From the NCBI RefSeq assembly GCF_000471905.2, contig NW_006498435.1, positions 2,641,280 to 2,705,279 of the forward strand: a stretch of DNA of 64,000 bases, in the 5' to 3' direction. A program made the position numbers and the translations under genes. Under the pieces are notes generated by a model, which did not search any database, had not been told where the DNA came from, and saw only the letters and a program-made list of their open reading frames with translations. Position 1 is the first letter of the stretch. Every line of letters begins with the position of its first letter. This document shows, in pieces, positions 54,935 to 64,000 of the stretch. Source of the DNA: Amborella trichopoda (taxonomy: Eukaryota > Streptophyta > Magnoliopsida > Amborellales > Amborellaceae).

Positions 54935-56010
54935 ATCGCCCAAGAGCTAGACCTAGAGCAGCTGAACATTTTCAGTGACTCAGAGCACATCATCTGATAG
55001 CTTGAGGGAATTTATGACATAAGGAAGGATACTCTCAAGCCATATCATGATACGGCTAAATCTTATATGGCCCAGTTCGACGATTTTTCCTTATATCATA
55101 TCCCTAGAAGGCTAAATTCGCAGGCCGATGCGCTCTCAAAGCTTGGGGCCACCATGCAACTGTCTTCATCAAGGCCCACACCTGTCTGGGTGACAGAATG
55201 GAGACATGTTTACTTGCGAATCGAAGTTGATGCAGATGATGAAAGAGATGTTTTCCCTGAATGTCCGCATTATCCATTCGGATCACTCCTTGTAGCCAAG
55301 GATGTCATTAAGGTAGAGCATAAAATGTGCCGAGGTAAAGAATCAAGGCTGAGAAGCTAGAGCCTGAATTCTTCAACCCGATGTGTGTAGAAGTTGAACT
55401 AGTGGAAGATTGGAGGGAGCCTATCATGAACTTCGTAAACCATAGAAGGCTGCCCGAGGATCGGGAGGAACGCAATGGTATACGATGAATGTCTACCAAG
55501 TACACCCTTCTCGATTGAGATGTTCTCTTTTGCCGATCATTTTACGGAATTCTCCTCAGATGTGCCGATGCACCAGAAGCAAATAAAGTACTGGAAGAAA
55601 TGCATTCAGGTATCTACGGGCTGCACCAATCTGGCCCTAATCTCTATGAACGCATACGTAGACTAGACTATTACTGGCCTTCAATGGTGGATGATATCCA
55701 AAACTATGCTCAAAGATGCTAGATGTGCTAAATGCACTAAAACCTCATTCATTAGCCCCCAGAGCCTCTCCATATTACAGTGACATCAGAGCCCTTTTCC
55801 CAATGGGTGATGGACATTGTAGGACCCATAGACCTTCCTTCTGCCTTGGGTTATGCCATAATCTTATTAGCAATAGATTAATTTTCCAAGTGGACTGAAG
55901 AGATCCCTCTCAAGCAAGTTTCGGGGGCTACTGTGGTCAACTTCATGCGTCATGGAGAAGAGGTAATGGCCCCTATCAGTGGGCGATACCTAAAGAAGTA
56001 CTATCCCTGA
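54935..56010 (+). pseudogene. int: Rest of RNase H and deleted integrase of element E
   Basis: 'EIAQELDLEQLNIFSDSEHI' continues the RNase H cut at 38317. Then 'IPRRLNSQADALSKLGATMQ' and 'VWVTEWRHVYLRIEVDADDE' follow. An integrase zinc-finger region is present but frame-shifted (55500-55740). The core begins at about 55790 and breaks at about 55948, where '...VSGATVVNFMR' jumps to 'HGEEVMAPISGRYLKKYYP'. Most of the core, including the second and third catalytic acids, is missing. The TGA at 56008-56010 matches the end of D's pol at 46621. Confidence 0.82.
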
Positions 56011-56816
56011 TGTGCTCTCAAAATGCGGTGCATGTAGTAAAAAGAAAGAAATAGAAAAGAAAAATATCAACCTAACTCAAAAGAAATTCATTTCTTTTAC
56101 CCATTGTCAGGGAGGTTACAGATGTAATATCAACAATTGCTCTTACTTTAGAGAAAAAGAGGATGTTCATGTTGAAGTGTTACTCTTGCTTCCAAGGAGG
56201 ACCAACCATTTCCGAGTCAGCTTCAATTCATCTGATGAAGTACGACTGGTTTTCAAGAGAGGGAAGAAGTAATCTGATAGAGTCTATCAGACATACAAAG
56301 CAGACTTCCCTAGTAAGGAGCTGGCTTATGATGGATTCCCTTACTCCAAAACAACATGGACTTCACTATTGTGCTGGAGCACTTAACTTTCAACGGACCA
56401 CATTGACTGAGCCTTCTCGTTTTCCATCACTTTTGGCCCCCATGAGACATCACTGTCCATGGTCATCCCCACGCACAACCTAATGCCATGTGCAACCATC
56501 ACCGTGCCTAACTCAATGCCGTGTTCTGCCATCACCAGGGGCAGGCCAACACCATGCATGACCATTGCTACGAGCGGCATGCTATCGAGCATGGCTGTCG
56601 CTGTGAGAATCTTAACCCCGAGCGAAGGCAGCACTGCATGCGACTTAATGTCGCGCATGCCCTTGTGTTGCTATGGTTCCCACCGTCTCCAATTTCGAGG
56701 AGGCATTAGCCCTCGTGCCTCTTTGGTTTCCCCAACTATCGCCCCTCGGTGACGGTCAACCTTCTCATGACCTTTCGCCTCCCTCGTAATCCTTCAGGTT
56801 TCACCGAAAATGCTTG

Positions 56817-57060
56817 TTCTTTCCCCTACTCGCGTTTTCTCTCCTCATCAGAAACATTTCTTCTTCTGGGAACCACCGTCAGACTGTTTTCTTTCCCCTA
56901 CCGGTGTTTCCTCTCCTCACCGAAAACACTTCTCCATCCACCGGGAACCTCCGTCTCACCCTGTTCTTTCCCCTATCGGTGTTTCATCTCCTCGTTAGAA
57001 ACACTTCTCTGTACACCGGGAACCCCTTGCTCTCTATTCTATCCCCTTACCGACGGTCGG
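56817..57060 (+). repeat. Tandem repeat, 71-76-bp unit, E 3' region
   Basis: Unit starts at about 56817, 56888, 56964 and 57037, each TTCTTTCCCCTACCGGTGTT, then TCTCCTCACCGAAAACACTT, then a CACCGGGAACC tail. An inverted relative occurs in element F at 63590-63760. Confidence 0.8.
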
Positions 57061-57719
57061 GAATATCAAGAAACCACCGAAATTCTTGTAGAAGATCCCC
57101 AGTGACCATGTGGGTTTCCCTTCTCCCTTCTTCTCACTCCTCTATTTGCCGAAAAAAAAATCGCAGAGATTCCAACAGAGACATTGTAGCTTCGCCTTCC
57201 CTACCGCTGAACGCAATACTGTCAGAGTCCCCTGACCTGTCTACAACATGCCGTCAACCATAAAACTGTCAAAAAATCATCACAACTCCGGTAAAGTACC
57301 ACTGCGACCCTCGCAGCTTCACCAGAATCTCGATAAAAGACCTGAAAAACTTCATGTTCCCTGCTCAGAAGGTCCCAAGCACTCTCTGAAAACTTCACAA
57401 AGCACGTTGCGAAAGTTTGCAGCCTGCTTAAGTTCGCCAAAAATCTTCTGAAGGCCTGTTTACTGCGTTTTGGTCGGAAGCTCTTGTCGGAAGCCTCTCG
57501 ACAGAAGCACTGGCTCTCTGAAACTCACTTCACTATTTTACCTTTTGATAAAATAGTAAACAGGGATTTTACCCCCTGTTATACACAGCAATGCGGTAAA
57601 GTGCCCTTAAAAAATTTGAAATGCTGCTCCAAGTCCTTGCTTCAGACGGCGATAGGTCCAGACAAGAGCGGGTTAAGCCCGAAGCCCGAATACGAATCAC
57701 TGTCGCCTATGCTCATGAA

Positions 57720-57900
57720 CATGCTACCATCCGTTGCTATCGCTATGCAATGCCGTGTATTTTCACCAGAAGCTATCGCCGCACGCTTCACTAGAGGTTA
57801 TCGCTGCGAGCTTCACAAAGAGCTACCACCATGCGCTTCACAAAGAGCTATCACCACGCGGTTAACAAGGTGTTATCATTGTGCACCTCACTAAAGGCTT
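57720..57900 (+). repeat. Short tandem repeats (AGCTATCGCCGCACGCTTCAC), E 3' region
   Basis: Five or six degenerate units of about 27-30 bases. This is the only array in the visible E 3' region at the place where D and A-type carry other arrays. Confidence 0.7.
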
Positions 57901-58001
57901 AAACGCCATGTGTCATACCATTTACATTTCCTATGCTAGAGCCGTGCACTTGCTATCGCATTGCCTACTGTGGATTTTTCCCACCTTCCCCAGATCGTGA
58001 C

Positions 58002-60210
58002 TGGTTAAGTGCCTCGATCTCCCCTTCCAGATCTAAGTGATCTGGCAGCACGTATCTCGAGTTTCAAGTGAACCTGAGATTTAAGATCGCTCTCTCGGAA
58101 CCTTGCTTAAGAGCAAGGGCAGGTATACCAATTGATGAGAGAGGAATTTGAGGTGGGTTCGGGACTTACTCGGGCTAGCTCACGTCAGCGTCCTCTTAAA
58201 TCACAAAGAAAGCCCCCCAGCTGCTTTAGCTAGTTCGGAAACGCCTCTCTAGACCTGCAATCCTCTTGTTTTCTGCACAACACTTTTATGGTTAATTAGC
58301 GAGACAAGTGGATCGAAGAGACCCACCCTTGTCTTAGGGCATCACATGCTCATATGAACAAGCGAAGAAACGGAAGGTTTTCAATAAACAGGAAAAAGGA
58401 AAGAAAACTTGACAAAGGGGCGAGACTAGCATGGGCCGGAAGGACTTGAAGTGATAGCAAGACGGGCATTATTCTCAAGACCAGCACGACATCAATACTA
58501 CTTCAAATCGAGACTGATATAGTGGCACTGAGCTAAGTCGACCCTCAATCAAGTAAGCGGAGAAAAACAAGAAGAGAAGAAAAGAGAGCGAAAAGAAAGA
58601 GAGCGAGACGGCGGAAGGAATAGAATCCTGACGACACTAGAAATTGCTACCCATGACTATGGAGTAGTAGTGTCGTGACCTTGGAGCGACATTAGAAACT
58701 GCTGTTCATGGCTAGAGGGTGAGTAGAGGACTACGGACGGTGCTTGACATCACCGTTAGCAACAAAAGAAGATAATGTGCCCCTGCGCGGACGGTGATAA
58801 TCTCTCATGGAAGTCGCAGCCAGAGACATTTACAAAGGGCGCGATAATAGTTCTCACGAGGCCCACAGCGACTGGCGTGGGACGCAAAAACAATGACAAT
58901 GAGCACCGAACATGCGAAGGAAGCTCACGGACGACGTTAGGTGTAGCTGAGGCCTCTAGCGGGCGATGATAGATATCATCGTCTATGATTAGTGTGCCAC
59001 AAACCTCACTAGGAGAGAGAGATAAACGAATAGAAGGGGGAGGACAGCTCGAGCATGGCGCTACCATGGCCATGCATGACCTGTGAGATCACCAAAGAGG
59101 CATGCACGGAACTGCCACTGCCTTACATGGCCTCTGAGGAACAGATTAGTTGTTTTCTTGTAGGGCTCAACACGGCAATCGATTTGATACCAATTTCGAG
59201 CCATGGATCATGTTTTTAATGCACGATCATGTGACTTGAATTTTGAATGGATCTTGAATCTTCGAATCGATAGTGTGCTCATTCATTGATGTTTTTCGGT
59301 GATTTCTTCACTAGATCACACTGAGCATGCCATTACAATCGCGAGGCAACAAACACATCTCGATTCTGTGCCCAAACAAAGATTTTACAACTTTGGAATC
59401 TTGACCGGAATCTACGAATCCACGCCATAATTTACAGTGGCTTCATTGGCTTCGTTTGTAGAATCTGATGGTTCATCATGCACGAAATTCAAGTCAGAGA
59501 TATCCCGAGACCTTATGCATGTAATGGAATTGGTTTCGCGTCAATCGGGCTCACGAGTGACATGATTCAGACTCTCAAGCGAGGCACGACACTACTGAAT
59601 TTCCTGCACTTTCTTCGCGGATCAACAACTTCTCTCTAGCTTTTCTTTGCGCTCGGGTATCGTCACGAGGCGTGCCACATATCGAATTGCTCGTCTTGAT
59701 GCAACGAACATGCTCACCAAATTTGAGCTTGATCTAAATTGAGATGGGTGAGATATGAATGTTGAAATTCATTGCTCGTGACTGTCCCTTCAATGGTGCA
59801 GAGTTGCAGGATGGCCGTACGGGAATAACGTGCAGCTCCTCGTGTTTCCCTCTTTTGCCTATAACTTCTTCCTAGAGTGTCTGTTTGAGCTGAAATTCGA
59901 CCCCCTGGGGGTTTTCAACCATGCCAGATCTAATAAAGGTGGTCCCATAATGAATTGAGGTACTGAGAATGTAGCTTGAGTTATAGGGTCCGTTTCAGAG
60001 TACTAGAAGTTGATTCTGCCGAAAATATTTCTCACTCTGCATTGCCTTAGACATGTCAGAATGCGAAGAAAAATGGTACAAGACTTTTAAGAGACCTCTT
60101 GAAGATCTTGGCCAGTTCTGAGATTATTCTGAGGTTGTCAAAGTTTCTACTATTTGCTAGGCTTTATTGAGCTGGGGCCCCATGACGATGAAAAATAATT
60201 TCTAATAGCA
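58002..60210 (-). mobile_element. Element F: 3' LTR, minus orientation, inserted in E
   Basis: On the minus strand it starts TGCTATTAGAAATTATTT (60210), right after the purine tract, and ends '...GCACTTAACCA' at 58002. U3 phrases (59190-60120) match A and D; the R/U5 part (58002-58400) matches G. No TATA or large CT tract is seen. About 59150-58960 is unrelated to the other LTRs and 58540-58620 is GA-rich. Flanking GTGAC (57997-58001) is the expected target duplication, but the partner is outside the window. Length 2209 bp. Confidence 0.82.
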
Positions 60211-60223
60211 TGCCCCACCAAAT
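60211..60223 (-). other. Polypurine-tract-like site of element F
   Basis: On the minus strand it reads ATTTGGTGGGGCA immediately before the LTR start TG, identical to 51813-51825 in D. Confidence 0.6.
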
Positions 60224-60268
60224 GTTGTGCTTCGAGAGAATCGAGAAGTGCAATCATTCGAGAAGTTT

Positions 60269-60550
60269 GAGGGATCTTGTCGAAGTCCTCACCCTCAAGG
60301 GACTTTTTGTGATTCTGATGCATGAGGCCTTTGTAGGGTCCTCCTCGGACAGAAGCAGACATGAGGGATCTTGTCGATGTCCTCATCCTCGAGGGACTAT
60401 TTTCGATTCTAAAGTGTTAGGCCTTTATAGAGACCTCCTAGAAAAGAATAATACTTGAGGGATCTTGTTGAAGTCCTCACCCTCGAGAGGGACTATTTGT
60501 GATTTTAAAGCGTGAGGCCTTTGTAGGAACCTCCTCGGACAGAATCAGGC
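60269..60550 (-). repeat. 94-bp tandem repeat, three copies, element F
   Basis: GAGGGATCTTGTCGAAGTCC starts at 60269, 60363 and 60457, exactly 94 bases apart, each continuing through GGCCTTTGTAGG and CCTCCTCGGACAGAA. D has a single diverged equivalent at about 51575-51660. Confidence 0.9.
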
Positions 60551-61774
60551 CTACGTGGAGACCAAGTGCTAAGAACCTTTTGGTCGGCATTGTTTGCTGC
60601 TACACCAGGTTTGCTTTTGATGCTCAGGATATCTCTGTAGATCCCATCTAGCGGGGTCCACTAGAGGGCTTTTGATCTTCCCCGAAAGTCTAGTCCCGTG
60701 TAGGTTAGGGGATTTGGCAAGGAATACCCTGAAGCCTGTGGCAGGTTAGACCTTGGCTTTGTCAGTTTATTGCCTTCATGATGGTATTTAGCATTTCGGA
60801 GGGATCTTCTGGTCATCTTTCTCACCCTCTAGTAATCTTGTTGTTGTTGAGAGATCTTATGCTGCTCTCACTCCCTGGTGTGCCATTTCGTGTTGGTTGA
60901 TTCTTGACATTTGAGGATTTTAGGTAGACCTCATTAAGATTGTGATTGAGTATTAGTTGAGGCGGTGGTCGTGTGTCAACCTGTCTTGTCGGTCCAAGCG
61001 CCTTATGCAGGTTTTCACTTGAACAAGTGAAGTGGCACCGTAAAGACGGTTTTTACCAATTTATGTTATTTTCGGGCTCTTTTACCCATGAATTTGCAAT
61101 CGTGTCCACCATTTTCATCCGTTTTTGCTCACGAAGCCCTTTTGGGGTTTCCACCGTGCTTGGGTTTTTTTTTCCACGGAACTCTTTTACTCCTGGTTTC
61201 GCCATCATTTTTACTCATGGCGTTCCCTTGTCCAAGTGTACACCACGCCTGTTTTTTATGAAGGCGTGTTTAGGGTCATGCCTTTGAGACCTGTGCAAAG
61301 CCTTTTAACGTCATGCGACTAGGACGTGCACTATAGTTTAGGGTCATACAACTTGACCGAAGCGGTGGTGAGTGGCAGTGAGTGTGGTTGTCACTTTGAC
61401 TCACTTTTGAGGAGATGGCATGAGGTTGCCTATGAAGAGTTGCTGATAAATGAATGGTGGGTGAATAATGATAACCCACTAGCTAACGACAAGTATGGGT
61501 GGTGAGATGGCTTGCCATTTTGTGAGCATGGGTAAGACTCACTGGGGAATAGTGAAATATGGTAATGATGAATGGACTCACTGGGGAGGTAATGAATGTG
61601 GTGCGTGCACGCGAATAGGCCGGGTAGGGAAGACGTGAACGAAGATGGACGTAAAGGGCGTGTGCACGAGTGTGGTCTCAATCGAGAGGTAATGGAGGTG
61701 GTGTGTGCACACAAATGGGTCGGTTAAGGAGAACGTGCAAAAGGGGTGTGCGCGTATCTTAAAGCATTTATATG
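60551..61774 (-). other. 3' non-coding region of element F, inner part
   Basis: 60590-60780 is the complement of D 51260-51480. 61040-61270 is the complement of the alternating 'ACTCATGG/TTTTCACC' segment of D 50770-50960 and A-type 30570-30800. 61380-61760 is the complement of the C-rich segment. ORFs here are on the non-element strand or broken and are not called. Confidence 0.6.
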
Positions 61775-63070
61775 GCCATTCCTCATGGACCTGGGCAAAA
61801 CAGTTTAAAGTCATGCGGTCAAGATGTGCACTATGGTTTAAGGTCATATAGCTTGGACCGTGGTTATGCAGCCTAAAGTCATGCCACTCAGACAATGCAT
61901 TTTAAGGTCGTGCAACAGACCTCTGCTATAGTTTAAGGTCATATAGTTTGGACCATGGCTGGGCAGTTTAAGGTCATGCAGCATGGACCATGGTTATATA
62001 GTTTTAAAATCATGAAACTAGGATCATGCAGTTTAAGGTCATGCAACTAGACCTCCGCTACAGTTTAAGGTCATATATTTGGACCATGGTTGTGTAGTTT
62101 AAGGTCATGCAGCATGGACCATGGCTGTGTAGTTTAAGATCATGCAGCATGAACCATGACGTGGGTCACCACGTGAATGAAGCTCTATGGGAGTAGGTTT
62201 GAAAATAGCAGTCTGGCTCTTTGGGGATAAAATGATAAAAACTATTCACAAACGGAGATCTTTTAGATGAAGATGGTAGCCCTACAAAGAGTGGCAAATG
62301 GAAGCAAATCTTCACTAGGGATTAGGAGGGCCACTGTGACTCCACGGGGATAATGATGAGGCTTCATGTAACTCCACTGGGGATCACAGTCCGGAGCGCA
62401 AGCGTAACCCCAATGGGGGTTGAGAGGATAAGCATGGACCTAACTTCCTGGGGATAATGGGTCGCAATAGGGTGTGACTCTCACTAGGATGTTGGTGCCA
62501 CACAAACTCATTGGGGATCAAAGGGGTAGGTATGACTTTTTGCAAACATCTAACTCCATCGGAGATGTCGATTAAATACACCTTAGAGAAAAGGTGGTTC
62601 ATCTCTCACTTTAAAGTTATGCATTTGGGCCATTTGTCACGTTGTACATTACAGTTTTAGGGTCTTGTAGCTCAGACCATCGCTATGCAGTTTTACAGTC
62701 CTGCGGCTAGGACCCTCGCTACAATTTAAGGTCATGTAGTTTGGGCCCTGGTCGTAAAGTTTTGAGTCATGTGACGAAGACTTAGCAGTTTAAGGTCGTG
62801 CAACTAGATCTCTGCTACAGTTTAAGGTCATATAGTTTGGACCATGGTTATATAGTTTTGAGTCATGTGACGAGAACTTAATAGTTTAAGGTCATGCAAC
62901 TAGGCCTCCGGTACAATTTAAGGTTACATAGTTTGGACCATGGTTGTATAGTTTTGAGTCGTGTGACGAGGATTTAGTAGTCTAAGGTCGTGCTACTAGA
63001 CCTCCGCTATAGTTTAAGGTCATATAGTTTGGACCGTGCAATTTAGGGTCGAGCATCTGGACCATAGTGT
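61775..63070 (-). repeat. Tandem array with 'CAGTTTAAGGTCA' core, element F
   Basis: Inverted equivalent of the A-type and D arrays; units such as CAGTTTAAGGTCATATAGTT and TGGACCATGG at 61790-62160 and 62660-63060. The array is split at 62165-62600 by sequence with repeated 'ACTCCACTGGGGAT' motifs (best at 62371-62384). Confidence 0.88.
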
Positions 63071-64000
63071 TGTGAGGGCAAGCGTCTCCATGAGGAACAA
63101 AGTTGTCACTGAATAATGGAGTTCCTGAGGAGTGAAAATGTGGTGCAGGGATTGAACTTCTTGAGGATGCAAGACGAAGGTCCAGATGGGAGTGCCATGG
63201 CATGCCCGTGGCACTAAGTGTTGGACGGTGCATGCAGCATCAGACCTAAATGATGTGCGCAATCATCTTTGGAGAGTGCAGAGGCTCTCCGAGCAAGGAA
63301 TAGGGTTTCTCAGGGCCTTAGCCTGGTTCGCAGAGGTGTCCTGTCAGAGTTTAAGTGCTCCTTTGGTCATTCTACCATTGAAGGGGAGGTCGCAGAGAGC
63401 TCAGAGGGCCCTACCAGTCCTTTGGTTATTGAAGGAGAAGGAGGAGGAACATCAATGGGGTCACCAAAAACTCGGTAGAATTCCGATGAGCTTGTGGCGA
63501 ACTTGTTGAAGTGGGAAAACAAGGAGAAGGGAGATCCGCAAGGTCACAGAGATTTTTTGGGGATTCTCGGTGGCTTTTCGCTATATTCCCCGTCTGTTAG
63601 AAAAGGGGAAAGAACATGGTCAAACAGGGATTCCCATCGGACAGAGAATTTTTTCGATGGGGAGAGGATACACAAGTAGGGGAAAGAACAGGGTTGAGCA
63701 AGGATTTTTTGTGGTCGGAGGAGTATTTCTGGTGAAACCCGAAGGATTGCGAGGAAGGTGAAGGGTTGTGAGAAGGCAGACCGTCACTGTGGAGAGATAG
63801 TTGGGGAACCGAAGAAGCAAGAGGGTTAATGCCCCCTGGGAATTGGGGACAATGGGAACCAAGGTAAAATGAGGGCATGTGCTCTATTAAGTCACTTGTA
63901 GCACCTTCACGTGTCCCTAGGTCATGGTTGGTGATAGCCACTTTCAAAAGCATGCTGCTCGTGGCAATGGGCTCACACGACATTAGCTTACTAGAGGTGA
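63071..64000 (-). other. Element F 3' region continuing off the window
   Basis: On the minus strand, 63590-63760 contains 'TTCTTTCCCCT' and 'CACCGAAAA' style repeats like E 56817-57060, and 63760-63860 is like E 56700-56800 ('CTTGGTTCCC', 'CAACTATC'). Coding remnants of F's pol would be expected beyond 64000. No gene called. Confidence 0.55.

Larger units (their letters stand above)
56011..58001 (+). other. 3' non-coding region of element E
   Basis: Parallel to D 46624 onward: 'AAGGAGCTGGCTTATGATGG' at about 56318 matches 47138. 56450-56670 holds 'ATGCCGTG/CACCATGCATGACC' repeats. 57535-57590 is the conserved 'AAAATAGTAAACAGGGATTTTACCCCC' type block. The end is defined by the F insertion at 58002. 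Overlapping ORFs at 56749-57263 follow the tandem repeat and are not called as genes. Confidence 0.6.

Noticed and set aside
56749-57263. ORFs of 118 and 149 codons as a secreted or repeat protein
   Set aside because: They are open because of the 71-76-bp tandem repeat; related sequence in F is not open in the same frame.
58756-59073. 105-codon minus-strand ORF in F LTR as an encoded protein
   Set aside because: Sits in the non-conserved module of the LTR with no domain and no counterpart in other LTRs.

Overview
This window is plant nuclear DNA made almost entirely of decayed, nested LTR retrotransposons. I could not recognise any intact host gene. The elements carry Ty3/gypsy gag, reverse transcriptase, RNase H and integrase domains. 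The readable primer-binding site fits a tRNA-Arg 3' end, the LTRs are multi-kilobase, extra ORFs lie outside gag-pol, and the long 3' non-coding regions are full of tandem repeats. Together this points to the Tat/Ogre lineage of seed-plant Ty3/gypsy elements, as found in TE-rich heterochromatin of a large genome. The species cannot be named from the sequence.

Layout: 1-4106 is AT-rich DNA with no gene, a degenerate LTR piece (1060-1535) and a striking pair of nested foldback elements in (TA)n (2049-2989), with a third partial copy up to a 20-N gap. 4107-5187 is a minus-strand LTR (element G), broken at 5188 by plus-strand element A. A has a 4-kb LTR (5188-9175), a PBS (9176-9194), an ORF1 remnant and the start of gag, which stops at 11262. 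11263 to about 28115 is a different, LTR-less Tat-like element (C). Its minus strand carries a plant mobile domain (PMD) ORF, a leader with hairpin repeats, and gag-pro-RT-RNaseH-IN. Beyond pol, on the opposite strand, lie a large GC-hairpin tandem array and a second PMD ORF with its own TATA box. 28116-31280 is the 3' non-coding region of an A-type element. It runs into an LTR fragment (31281-31800) and directly into the ORF1-gag-pol of element E (31801-38317, with a 748-N gap).

Element D (38318-54929) is inserted in E's RNase H domain and flanked by the target-site duplication TGGAG. E's pol resumes at 54930 and ends at 56010, followed by its 3' region. Minus-strand element F has inserted there: its 3' LTR is 58002-60210 and its internal region runs off the right edge.

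Every coding region has stops, frameshifts or deletions, so nothing here is likely to be autonomously active. The most interesting signals are the two divergent PMD ORFs flanking one gag-pol block, the double-hairpin GC repeats on both sides of that pol, the recurring short motifs in 3' regions that are complementary to the element's own PBS, the shared loss of protease in D and E, the internal-LTR-internal arrangement, and the nested foldback. All comparisons were made by eye within the window.
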